This document shows positions 48,935-57,195 of a stretch of 64,000 bases of DNA, in pieces. Every line of letters begins with the position of its first letter. Position 1 is the stretch's first letter. Source of the stretch: Novosphingobium terrae. GTDB lineage: Bacteria > Pseudomonadota > Alphaproteobacteria > Sphingomonadales > Sphingomonadaceae. The stretch covers positions 1 through 64,000 of the forward strand of contig NZ_JABVZR010000002.1 in the NCBI RefSeq assembly GCF_017163935.1. The letters run 5' to 3'. Below the pieces are notes generated by a model that searched no databases, was not told the origin of the DNA, and saw nothing but the letters and a program-made list of their open reading frames with translations. The position numbers and the translations under genes are program-made.

Positions 48935-51181
48935 ATGATGATGGGCCCTGCTCCCCTTACCAGCGTGCAAACTCTGTCGCGCCGCGTCGGCGCCGCCTTG
49001 CTGATCGGCACGATCCTGTCGGCCTCGCCCGCCCTTGCCCAGAGCGCCCCGGCGCCTGCGGAGACGGCTGCACCTCAGGCCGATCCCGCGCCTGAAAGCA
49101 AGGACATCGTCGTCACCGCCCAGCGCCGCCGTGAAAGCGTGCAGACCGTTGCCATCGCCGTAACGGCGCTTTCCGGCGATGCGCTGGCCGAGAAATCGGT
49201 GATGCGTCAGGGCGATTTGCAGAATGCCGCCCCCGGCCTCTCGATCACCAAGGCGGGGCTGACGGATTCGATCAACATTCGCGGCATCGGTCTGGCTTCG
49301 GGCTCGCCTCAGGTCACCAATGGTGTCTCGACCTATCTTGATGGCGTGTTCCAGCCGCCCATCGCCTCGGCGGGGCAGTTCTATGATATGGCGGGCGTGG
49401 AAGTGCTGCGCGGACCTCAGGGCACGCTGTCGGGCGCCAACTCCACCGGCGGCGCGATCTACATGACCACCAAAAAGCCCGAGCTGGGCAAATTCGGTGG
49501 CAGCGCCAGCATCGGCTATGGCAATTACAACAATCTCAACGCCAATGTGGCGCTCAACATCCCGGTCACCGACACGCTGGCCATCCGCTTCGCCGGTCTG
49601 GCGAACACGCGCGACAGCTATTACAAGGATCTGGGCACCGCCCATGCCGCGCCTGACCGGCTGAGCGAGCATGATGCCCGCCTGCAGGCCCTGTGGAAGA
49701 GCGGCGGCTTCTCGGCACTGGGCAAGGTCGAGCTGATCGAGCGCAACACCGGCGGCTATGCCTATCGCCCGATCGCCACCACGCAATTCTCGGCGGATCG
49801 CGCCAAGACCGCCGCGCCATGGACCGTCGATTACGACACCAACCCCTCGAACTTCGAACGCGCCACGCTGACCAATCTGGAGCTGAAATACCAGTTCGAG
49901 GGCGGTCTGACGATCCTGTCGCGTACCGCCTATCTCAACAAGCGCATCAACAATGTCTATGATGTGGACGGCACCTCGCTGAGCAGCGGCACGGGCGTCG
50001 ATGGTTCGGCGCTGGCGCAGCTGGGGCAGAACCAGTTCGTGCGGGAGCGTGAATACAGCCAGGAAATCAACATCATCTCGCCCGACACCGGTCGCTTCAA
50101 ATATGTGGTGGGTGCCTATGGCCAGCGCAACAAGGTCAATGTGCGCATCAACAACACGACCAATGGCGCGGTCAGCCTCTACATCGAGCCGGATACTGAC
50201 AAGGAGCTGATCGGCCTCTTCGGTCAGGCCAGCTATCAGCTGACCGACAAGTTCCAGATCGAGGCGGGGCTGCGCTATTCGCATTTCCATGTCGATGGTT
50301 CGGGCGGCGTCTACTCCCCCGCCCGCACGCTTCTGGTGCCTCAGACCGGCAGCGAGGGCGATGGGCGCGTCACCGGCAAGATCACGCTAAACTACAAGCC
50401 CGATGCCAACAATCTGATCTATGTCTTTGCCGCGCGCGGCTACAAGAACGGCGGCATCAACCCGCCGGGCGGCACCTTCGCCCCGGAAACGGTGATGGAT
50501 TACGAGGCGGGCTGGAAATCGACCCTCTTCAACCGCCATCTGCGCACGCAGATCGGCGCCTTCTACAATGATTACAAGAATTTCCAGGAAGACATCATCA
50601 ACCAGACCTCTGGCTCCAGCGGTGTGACCAATCTGGCCAATGCCACGATCAAGGGCTTCGAGGCCAGCTTCCAGGGCCATGTCGGGGCGCTGTCAGTCGA
50701 TGGCGGCCTGTCCTTTGTGGACTCCAGCCTGTCGTCCTTCTCACTGATCAACAAGTGGCTCGTGCCCAGCCAGTTCTCGGGCTATCCGCAATGCACGGGC
50801 AGCAATGCGGCGCGCTGCTACAATTACAACCCCGACATCACCACATCGAGCGGCGGCCCCAACCTGTTCAGCCCGAAATGGACATGGAACATCGGCGCGC
50901 AATACAAGATCGAAACCGGGCATGACATCACCGTCACGCCGCGCCTGAACTATGCCTATGTCGGCTCGCAATGGGCCTATGTCACCTATGCGGCGGCCAC
51001 CGATCTGATCAACGCCCATGGCGTGCTGAACGGCAGCATCGCCATCGACAAGGGCGATCTGCGTTTCGAGGTCTATGGCAGCAATCTGGCCAACAGCTTC
51101 TATGTGGTGGGCCAGAGCGGCAAGAACGAGTTCTACGGCGCCCCCCGCGAATATGGCGTGCGCTTCAGCACGAAGTTCTGA
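48935..51181 (+). CDS. TonB-dependent outer-membrane receptor (aromatic-ester context)
   Basis: This 748-residue receptor has a signal peptide ending in SPALAQ, the TonB-box-like KDIVVTAQRR, a plug (about 55-165, with VEVLRGPQGTLSGANSTGG) and a barrel ending in FSTKF. Three ATG codons in a row make the exact start uncertain; the first is at 48935 after GGAG. It is divergent from the tannase-like esterase with a shared palindrome. It may take up phenolic esters or their products. The ligand is inferred. Confidence 0.9.
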   Translation: MMMGPAPLTSVQTLSRRVGAALLIGTILSASPALAQSAPAPAETAAPQADPAPESKDIVVTAQRRRESVQTVAIAVTALSGDALAEKSVMRQGDLQNAAPGLSITKAGLTDSINIRGIGLASGSPQVTNGVSTYLDGVFQPPIASAGQFYDMAGVEVLRGPQGTLSGANSTGGAIYMTTKKPELGKFGGSASIGYGNYNNLNANVALNIPVTDTLAIRFAGLANTRDSYYKDLGTAHAAPDRLSEHDARLQALWKSGGFSALGKVELIERNTGGYAYRPIATTQFSADRAKTAAPWTVDYDTNPSNFERATLTNLELKYQFEGGLTILSRTAYLNKRINNVYDVDGTSLSSGTGVDGSALAQLGQNQFVREREYSQEINIISPDTGRFKYVVGAYGQRNKVNVRINNTTNGAVSLYIEPDTDKELIGLFGQASYQLTDKFQIEAGLRYSHFHVDGSGGVYSPARTLLVPQTGSEGDGRVTGKITLNYKPDANNLIYVFAARGYKNGGINPPGGTFAPETVMDYEAGWKSTLFNRHLRTQIGAFYNDYKNFQEDIINQTSGSSGVTNLANATIKGFEASFQGHVGALSVDGGLSFVDSSLSSFSLINKWLVPSQFSGYPQCTGSNAARCYNYNPDITTSSGGPNLFSPKWTWNIGAQYKIETGHDITVTPRLNYAYVGSQWAYVTYAAATDLINAHGVLNGSIAIDKGDLRFEVYGSNLANSFYVVGQSGKNEFYGAPREYGVRFSTKF

Positions 51182-51190
51182 TCATCAGGC

Positions 51191-51225
51191 AGAGGGAGCG
51201 GGCGGCATGACCATCCGCTCCCTCT
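51191..51225 (+). terminator. Hairpin after the TonB receptor
   Basis: A perfect 11-base stem (AGAGGGAGCGG with CCGCTCCCTCT) and 13-base loop start ten bases after the stop. The T run is missing. Confidence 0.55.
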
Positions 51226-51231
51226 CCACGA

Positions 51232-51257
51232 TGCGGATTTGAGGTGCGGATTTGAGG
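51232..51257 (+). repeat. Perfect tandem 13-base repeat
   Basis: TGCGGATTTGAGG is repeated head to tail with no spacer in the gap before the FAD/NAD(P) protein gene. No function is evident; it may be a recent slippage duplication. Confidence 0.6.
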
Positions 51258-51341
51258 CGACCCGAGTGCCCTTGATGAAACACTTGGCTCCTTGGCAGCT
51301 TCCCAACAGGCAAGCCCGCCCGCAAGGAACGCCACGGATCG

Positions 51342-53084
51342 ATGATGGAGATCTCTCCTTTAACGCCAGTCTCGCCGGAGCCGGGCACGCCCGCAACGGC
51401 TGAAACCCATCGCATGCGCATCGGGATCATCGGCACGGGGCCAACGGCGCTCTATACGCTGAAGGCTCTGCTCGAAAGCGATCGGCCTTATGACATTCAT
51501 CTGTATGAAGCTGGGGAGACGCTGGGGCCCGGCATTCCTTTCAGCGCCGAGACCACGCCGCTCTCCATGCTGGCCAACATCGCGGGTGTGGAACTGCCCC
51601 CCGTCTGCGAGACGCTGAACGCCTGGGCGGGGCGGCAGAACCCTGTCCAGCTCGCAGGCTGGGGCATTGCCGCCAGCGCTCGGGATGAGCGCGCCTTTTT
51701 CCCGCGCGTGGTGCTGGGCGCCTATTTCGCGGATCAATTCGACCTGCTGCTGGCTCAACATGGCACGCCGCATCAGGTGAATGTGCATCGCTGCCACCGG
51801 GTCACCGACGTCGTCACCTTCCCCGACCATGTGCGGATCGACTGGCAGACCAGGAGCGGCCCGGGTACAGATCGGGTGGACAGGCTGGTGATCGCCACCG
51901 GCTATCGCCCGCATGGGCCGGCGCGCGCCGTCAGCCTGCCGGATCCGGCCTCCCATATCGGCATTCTGGGCAGTTCGCTCAGCGCCATCGATGCGGTGGT
52001 CAATCTGGCCCTGCAGCATGGGGCCTTTATCGAAACGGCGGAGGGGCTAGCCTATCAGGGTGATACCGCGTGGCAGGCCACCATGCTTTCCCGCAACGGA
52101 CTGCTGCCAGAGGCGGATTTCTGGTTCCCATTCCCGCTCGAACCACTGAATCTGTTCACCGATGCCGCGTTGGCGGGGCTGGTGACGGGCCGGGATGGAG
52201 ATCTGGACCGGGTCTTCGCGCTGTTCGCACGGCAGTTGCGCAAGCTTGATCCCGCCTATGCCCGCAGCATCGATCTCGACAGCGCCAATGCAGACAGTTT
52301 CGTCGAGCGCTATTTTGCACGTCGTCTGGCCAGCGATCCATTCACCCACGCCCGCGACAACCTTGCCGAGGCCCGCGCCAGCCATGACCGGCGCCAGACG
52401 CAGCCGTGGCGCTATGCCATCCTGCGCATGCATGAGGGGTTTGGCGGTATCGTGCCTCACCTGTCGCCCCGCGATCTGCAGCGTTTCGAACGCGGCCTGA
52501 AGCGCTGTTTCGCCGACAATTACGCGGCGGTTCCGCATCTTTCCATCCAGCGCCTGCTGGCCCTGCACCACGCCGGGGTGCTGCGTGTCGAAAGGCTGGG
52601 GCAGACCTATAGCCTTCAGGATCTGGGCAAGGACGGCTGGCTCATCCGCCTTGGCGAGCGCCAACTCCATGTTGGCGCGCTGGTGGATGCGCGCGGGCAG
52701 CAACCGCTGGGGCTGGATCTCTTCCCCTTCCCGACGCTGCGGCTGCAGCTTTGCGCGCATGCCGATGCCAGAGGGCAGGACTGGAGCGATGGCCTGACCG
52801 CCGGCGAGGATCTGGCGCTGGTGCCCGACGATCCCGCGCTGGGCCGGGTGCATTGCCTCGCGCTGCCGTTCCTGCTGAAGCGGCGGCCATTTATCCAGGG
52901 CCTGTGCGAAAGCGCGGCGCTTGGCAAGGCGACGGCCCATGCCCTTGGCCGGGGCGCAAGCGCAGCGGAGGATACGCGTGGGCAGATCAACCGCTATCTC
53001 GCCACGCTGGAAACCACCACACCGGTCTATTGCGGCGACGCAGCCTCCATCCGCACGATCAACCTGCCGCGCAAAAGCTTTTAA
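51342..53084 (+). CDS. FAD/NAD(P)-binding oxidoreductase (NAD_binding_9/YdhS-like)
   Basis: This 580-residue protein has a Rossmann motif IGIIGTGPTALYTLKAL near residue 26, PLSMLANIAG, and a second cofactor site GILGSSLSAIDAVVN. The layout matches the YdhS-like FAD-NAD(P) family. The start is uncertain: ATG 51342 and 51345 are followed by ATG 51414 just before the Rossmann fold. It lies 160 bases after the TonB receptor. The reaction is unknown; N-hydroxylation or oxygenation is possible from fold alone. Confidence 0.75.
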   Translation: MMEISPLTPVSPEPGTPATAETHRMRIGIIGTGPTALYTLKALLESDRPYDIHLYEAGETLGPGIPFSAETTPLSMLANIAGVELPPVCETLNAWAGRQNPVQLAGWGIAASARDERAFFPRVVLGAYFADQFDLLLAQHGTPHQVNVHRCHRVTDVVTFPDHVRIDWQTRSGPGTDRVDRLVIATGYRPHGPARAVSLPDPASHIGILGSSLSAIDAVVNLALQHGAFIETAEGLAYQGDTAWQATMLSRNGLLPEADFWFPFPLEPLNLFTDAALAGLVTGRDGDLDRVFALFARQLRKLDPAYARSIDLDSANADSFVERYFARRLASDPFTHARDNLAEARASHDRRQTQPWRYAILRMHEGFGGIVPHLSPRDLQRFERGLKRCFADNYAAVPHLSIQRLLALHHAGVLRVERLGQTYSLQDLGKDGWLIRLGERQLHVGALVDARGQQPLGLDLFPFPTLRLQLCAHADARGQDWSDGLTAGEDLALVPDDPALGRVHCLALPFLLKRRPFIQGLCESAALGKATAHALGRGASAAEDTRGQINRYLATLETTTPVYCGDAASIRTINLPRKSF

Positions 53085-53293
53085 TCGCGGCGCGTCAAGG
53101 CCTCGGCCTGATGAGCCGCCTTGCCCTGCACCGATCGTCAGCAGCAGGGGATAATAAATCGCAAGCATCCATTCGCAATCGGTGAACCCAGCGGAAGCTC
53201 CCCGATCCGCGGATTGTGTTTTTTCCGTCGCCGCCGGGGACCGTCACGCCTTTCGATCGTTCCTTCCCAAGTCCCTCACACATGGAGAGCAGC

Positions 53294-53548
53294 ATGGCCA
53301 ATCTCGATCAGATCAAGGAACATATGGATATCATCGGCGCGGATGGCGTGCATGTCGGCACGGTAGACCGGGTCGAAGGAGGCCGCATCAAGCTGATCAA
53401 GGCAGACAGCGGCGCTCACCATGATCACCACCACTACATCTCGGGCGGCCTTGTCGCCGAGGTGGAAGGCGAGAAGGTGAGGCTCTCCGCCAATGCCGAT
53501 GTGGCCGTCACCTTCGAGGAAGAAAAGAGCGGGGACAGCGCGCGCTGA
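53294..53548 (+). CDS. DUF2171-family small protein
   Basis: This 84-residue protein matches DUF2171 (VHVGTVDRVEGGRIKLIKA, then ISGGLVAEVEGEKVRLS), a PRC-barrel-like beta protein common in alphaproteobacteria. ATG 53294 with GGAG six bases upstream is preferred to ATG 53282. The family is often linked to general stress, but its role is unknown. A His-rich stretch (HHDHHHY) in the middle could bind metal. It stands alone and ends before a strong hairpin. Confidence 0.8.
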   Translation: MANLDQIKEHMDIIGADGVHVGTVDRVEGGRIKLIKADSGAHHDHHHYISGGLVAEVEGEKVRLSANADVAVTFEEEKSGDSAR

Positions 53549-53573
53549 TCCTTCTGCCCCTCAATGCCGAAGC

Positions 53574-53600
53574 CCCGCCGCCCCCAAAAGGGGTGGCGGG
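53574..53600 (+). terminator. Hairpin after the DUF2171 gene
   Basis: An 11-base stem with one G-T pair (CCCGCCGCCCC with GGGGTGGCGGG) and a 5-base loop lie 25 bases after the stop. It has no T run. Confidence 0.55.
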
Positions 53601-53654
53601 AACCGGTCCGGGCTGTCAGTGTTGCATCCATAGGCCAGATCAGGATGTTGCGCT

Positions 53655-55112
53655 CTGCCACAGGAAATCGAACTGAAGCTCGTGCTTGATGCCAATGGTG
53701 CGGAGGCTTTCACCAGTTCCGCCCTGCTGACGGCTGAACCAACCACGCGCAAGCTATATGCCATCTATTTCGACACGCCCGATCAGGCTCTGCTGAAAGC
53801 CGGCCTGTCGTTGCGCATCCGGCGGTCGGGCAGCAAGCGCATCCAGACGATCAAGGGCAGAGATCCCAAAGGAGCCGGCCTTTTGGACCGCTCGGAATGG
53901 GAGCAGCCCGTTGCCGACGACCATCCCATGCTTGACGCAGCCACGCCAATTGCAGCGCTGCTGGGCGATGCCGTCACCGATCTGGCCCCCGCATTCGTGG
54001 TCAAGGTCGAACGCCGGACATGGCTGATGGAGACAGAAGACACCGCCATCGAACTGGTGCTGGATCGCGGCACCGTGATCGCGGGCGATCGGCGGTCATC
54101 CCTGTGTGAGATCGAACTCGAACTGAAACGGGGCAAGCCGCAAGCCCTTTTCGCTCTGGGCCGCAGCATAGCCGAGACACACCCCGCCCGGCTTGGCGTG
54201 ATGACCAAGGCCGAGCGTGGCTATCGCCTGCTGGGGCCAGCCCATAGCGCGTTCAAGGCAGACAAGATCCGGTTCGATACAGCGACATCCTCGGCGCAGG
54301 CCTGTCAGGCTATCATGGGGCTCTGTCTGCGCCACTATCGCCTGAATGAAGAGCAGCTGCTTGTCGGGCGAGACCCCGAAGCGCTGCATCAGGCGCGGGT
54401 GGCGCTACGTCGGCTGCGTTCGGCGCTGGCGATCTTCAAGCCGATGCTGATCGGCGAGGCGCTGGCGCATCTCCAGTCCGAACTGCGCTGGCTGGCGGGC
54501 ACTCTGGGTGAGGCGCGCGATCTCGATGTTCTGCTCGATCAGGCCGAGCCCGGCGCCCTGCGCGACCGGCTTCAGCTGGCTTGCGACAAGGCCCATGCCG
54601 ATGTTCGCGCTGTGCTTGAGTCCGGACGCTGCCGCATGCTGCTGTTCGATCTGACCGAATGGATGATGCTTGGCGCATGGTCGATCGTGCCTGACAGGCA
54701 GGCGCTCAGAAAAAGGCCCGCCCGCGATTTTGCCCGGCAAGCCCTGCGCAAGCTGCGCAAGCGGGTAAAAAAGCGCGGCGCCGATCTGGAGCAGCTCAGC
54801 GATGAAAAGCGGCACGACTTGCGCAAGGCCGCGAAGCGGCTGCGCTACGGTGTCGAATTTTTCGGCGGCCTGTTTCCAAAGAGCAAACCCCTGCGGCGTT
54901 ACCGCAAGTTTTCAGACTCCCTTGAGGATCTACAAGACAATCTTGGGGACCTCAACGATCTGGCCACCCGGCCTCAGGTGCTGGAGCGGCTGCATCTGCT
55001 GGGCCAGTCTGGCGCTGAAGATCTGCTCGCTCACCACAAAAAGAGCCGCATTCTGGCGGAGGCGGAGGATGCTTTTGCGGGCCTGATGGATCGTAAGGTC
55101 TTCTGGTCCTGA
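53655..55112 (+). CDS. CYTH and CHAD domain protein with apparent CTG start
   Basis: This protein of about 485 residues has an N-terminal CYTH domain (about 1-205), which binds triphosphates or polyphosphate, and a C-terminal CHAD helical domain (about 215-480, with HQARVALRRLRSAL and HDLRKAAKRLRYGVEFF), a polyphosphate-binding module. The essential CYTH motif EIELK is encoded at 53664-53678, but no ATG, GTG or TTG precedes it in frame after the TAG at 53631. The only plausible start is CTG 53655, with AGGA nine bases upstream. GTG 53682 would delete the motif. A frameshift or sequence error is the alternative. Confidence 0.75.
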   Translation: MPQEIELKLVLDANGAEAFTSSALLTAEPTTRKLYAIYFDTPDQALLKAGLSLRIRRSGSKRIQTIKGRDPKGAGLLDRSEWEQPVADDHPMLDAATPIAALLGDAVTDLAPAFVVKVERRTWLMETEDTAIELVLDRGTVIAGDRRSSLCEIELELKRGKPQALFALGRSIAETHPARLGVMTKAERGYRLLGPAHSAFKADKIRFDTATSSAQACQAIMGLCLRHYRLNEEQLLVGRDPEALHQARVALRRLRSALAIFKPMLIGEALAHLQSELRWLAGTLGEARDLDVLLDQAEPGALRDRLQLACDKAHADVRAVLESGRCRMLLFDLTEWMMLGAWSIVPDRQALRKRPARDFARQALRKLRKRVKKRGADLEQLSDEKRHDLRKAAKRLRYGVEFFGGLFPKSKPLRRYRKFSDSLEDLQDNLGDLNDLATRPQVLERLHLLGQSGAEDLLAHHKKSRILAEAEDAFAGLMDRKVFWS

Positions 55113-55167
55113 CCCGGATGCGCCTGATGGAAGGCTTGTCTGAAGGATAAAACGAAGACAGCCTTTG

Positions 55168-55210
55168 TCCGCGTTATTGCCTTGACCTGATAACGCGGAC
55201 TCAGTATATC
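55168..55210 (+). promoter_or_regulatory. Rrf2 gene promoter with a 32-base inverted repeat operator
   Basis: A sigma-70-like promoter, TTGACC (55182-55187), 17-base spacer and TATATC (55205-55210), ends seven bases before the ATG, so the leader is almost absent. A perfect inverted repeat spans the -35 box: arms TCCGCGTTAT (55168-55177) and ATAACGCGGA (55190-55199) around 12 bases. It is well placed for autorepression. Confidence 0.72.
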
Positions 55211-55217
55211 CGAGTTT

Positions 55218-55757
55218 ATGGCACATCTGACCACCTCCGTCGAATATGCGCTTCACAGCCTGCTCTGGCTGGTGGACAGCGACCAGGCGCTGAGCACGCG
55301 AGAGATCGCGGACATTCAGGGCATCTCGCCAAGCTTCCTCGCCAAGATTTTCCCCCGGCTGGAAAAGGCCGGGCTGGTTTCGGCCAGCGAAGGCGTGCGC
55401 GGCGGCTATCGCCTCGCGCGCTATGCCGAACAGATCACCTTCCTCGACGTGATCGATGCGGTCGAAGGCGACAAGCCGCTGTTCGATTGCCAGGAGGTGC
55501 GCGGACGCTGCGCCCTGTTCGGTGGCAACCCTCCGCCCTGGGCGACAAGCGGCACCTGCGCGATCCATGCCGTCATGATCCAGGCCGAAAAGGCCATGCG
55601 CGATGTGCTGGCGACGCAGACGCTGGCCGCGGTCTCACAGCGTTTCGGTCGCAAGGCGCCGGAAAGCTATATGGCCGATCTGCGCGACTGGTTCGGTGAC
55701 CGGCATGACCGGCGCACCGCGCGCACCGGCCGCCCCCGCCGCGAAGGCCCCAGCTGA
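55218..55757 (+). CDS. Rrf2-family transcriptional regulator with cysteine cluster
   Basis: This 179-residue protein has an Rrf2 winged helix (about 1-75: LSTREIADIQGISPSFLAKIF, wing GVRGGYRLA). Three cysteines follow, C91, C98 and C114 (FDCQEVRGRC, then SGTCAIH), which could hold an iron-sulfur cluster, although the C98-C114 spacing is wider than in NsrR or IscR. It has its own strong promoter and operator and precedes an NDH-2-like gene by 161 bases. Sensing of redox state or nitric oxide is plausible. The tail is basic (RTGRPRREG). Confidence 0.88.
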   Translation: MAHLTTSVEYALHSLLWLVDSDQALSTREIADIQGISPSFLAKIFPRLEKAGLVSASEGVRGGYRLARYAEQITFLDVIDAVEGDKPLFDCQEVRGRCALFGGNPPPWATSGTCAIHAVMIQAEKAMRDVLATQTLAAVSQRFGRKAPESYMADLRDWFGDRHDRRTARTGRPRREGPS

Positions 55758-55918
55758 CCCACAGCGCCACACAGGCGCAACCCTTTCAAAGATATCTCCG
55801 CTCTCTTTCCCGTCGCCCACCGGGCGCGGTCGGGAAAGCCGCCTTGCGCCCGGCATATTCAGCCGCCGCGCCGGGCGGCGCGATGATCTGTGCCCGGCAC
55901 ATTTCAAGGAACAGACCC

Positions 55919-57127
55919 ATGACCAAACAAACCATCCTTGTCGCCGGCTCCGGTTTCGCCGGTGTCTGGGCGGTGCTCGCGGCGGCGCGAGCCATCGCTC
56001 TGGCGGGCCGTGAGGAGCATATCGACCTCATCATGGTGGCCCCCCAACCCCGTCTGGCGATCCGCCCGCGCTTTTACGAGGCGGTTCTCGACAATATGGA
56101 GCCCGATGTTTCCGAACTGTTGAAGGTCGTCGGCGCGCGCTTCATCGACGGTATCGTGGAAACCATCGGCACCGAAACACGCGAGGCGGCGATCCTGCGG
56201 GGCGACGGCACGCAACAGACCATCCGCTGGGACCGCTTCGTGCTGGCCACCGGCAGCCGCGTCGCCATACCGCCGATCCCGGGACTGGCCGAACATGCCT
56301 TCACCGTTGACCAGCTCGATCAGGCGCGCCAGCTCGACGCGCATATCAAGGCGCTGCCCGATCTGACCGACACCCCGGCGCGTCAGACCGTGGTGGTTGC
56401 CGGTGGCGGCTTTACCGGGCTGGAAGCGGCGACCGAGTTGCACGAACGCCTGCGCGTGATGTTCCCTTCGCATAAGCCGCATGTGGTGATCGTCGATCCG
56501 GCGCAACAGATCGGCGCCGAATTCGGAGCCGAGGCAGGCCAAACCGTGCGCGACGCTCTGGCGGAAATCGGCATCGAACAACGACCGGGCGTGCGGCTCA
56601 GCGCGGTTGACGCAGGTGGCGCGCAGCTATCAGACGGCAGCCGGATCGAGGCGGCCACCGTGGTCTGGGCCGCAGGCGTGCGGGCCCATCCGCTGGCCGC
56701 GCAAATTCCCGGCGAGCATGATGCTGCGGGCCGTGTGATCGGCGATTCCTTCCTGCATGCTCCGGCGGCGCCGGGGGTGTTCGTCACCGGCGATACGGTC
56801 AAAGCCGCCACCGATGACGCAGGCAATTTCAACCTGATGACCTGCCAGCACGGGCTCAGCCTTGGCCGCGTTGCGGGCTACAATGCCGCAGCCGAACTCG
56901 TGGGATTGCCGCTGCATCCCTACAGCCAGCCCAAATATGTCACCTGCCTCGATCTGGGGGCATGGGGCGCCATGTACACCGAAGGATGGGACCGTCAGGT
57001 CAGGCTGACCCGGGCCGAAGGCAAGAAGCTCAAGCAGGAGATCAATGGTGTGTGGATCTATCCGCCTGCCGCCGATCGCGACGCCGCCTTCGCCGTCGCC
57101 CACCCGGACTTTGTGATCGTGCCCTGA
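55919..57127 (+). CDS. NDH-2-like NAD(P)H dehydrogenase (FAD-dependent, pyridine disulfide fold)
   Basis: This 402-residue protein has an FAD site ILVAGSGFAGVWAVLAA at the N-terminus, a NAD(P)H site VVVAGGGFTGLEAATELHER in the middle and GVFVTGDTVKA near the FAD ribose region, the layout of type II NADH dehydrogenases and their relatives. ATG 55919 has AAGGA upstream; a longer frame begins at 55844 without one. It follows the Rrf2 gene and probably belongs to its regulon, feeding electrons to quinone without proton pumping. The C-terminal membrane anchor is not obvious. Confidence 0.85.
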   Translation: MTKQTILVAGSGFAGVWAVLAAARAIALAGREEHIDLIMVAPQPRLAIRPRFYEAVLDNMEPDVSELLKVVGARFIDGIVETIGTETREAAILRGDGTQQTIRWDRFVLATGSRVAIPPIPGLAEHAFTVDQLDQARQLDAHIKALPDLTDTPARQTVVVAGGGFTGLEAATELHERLRVMFPSHKPHVVIVDPAQQIGAEFGAEAGQTVRDALAEIGIEQRPGVRLSAVDAGGAQLSDGSRIEAATVVWAAGVRAHPLAAQIPGEHDAAGRVIGDSFLHAPAAPGVFVTGDTVKAATDDAGNFNLMTCQHGLSLGRVAGYNAAAELVGLPLHPYSQPKYVTCLDLGAWGAMYTEGWDRQVRLTRAEGKKLKQEINGVWIYPPAADRDAAFAVAHPDFVIVP

Positions 57128-57146
57128 CCAAGCAACATCGATCGTG

Positions 57147-57195
57147 AAAAACAGGCCCGGTGCATCGCCTCAGATGCGCCGGCCCCTGTGCTTTT
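57147..57195. terminator. Bidirectional terminator between convergent genes
   Basis: A long imperfect stem between 57151 and 57189 (ACAGG...CCTGT outer, CCGGTGCATC...GATGCGCCGG inner, one G-T pair) is flanked by AAAAA on the left and CTTTT on the right, so it can work in both directions. Confidence 0.82.

Noticed and set aside
53599..53623. EcfG-like promoter GGAAC-N16-TGTT before the CYTH-CHAD gene
   Set aside because: The second box deviates from CGTT and the first overlaps the DUF2171 terminator stem, so the match is too weak to annotate.
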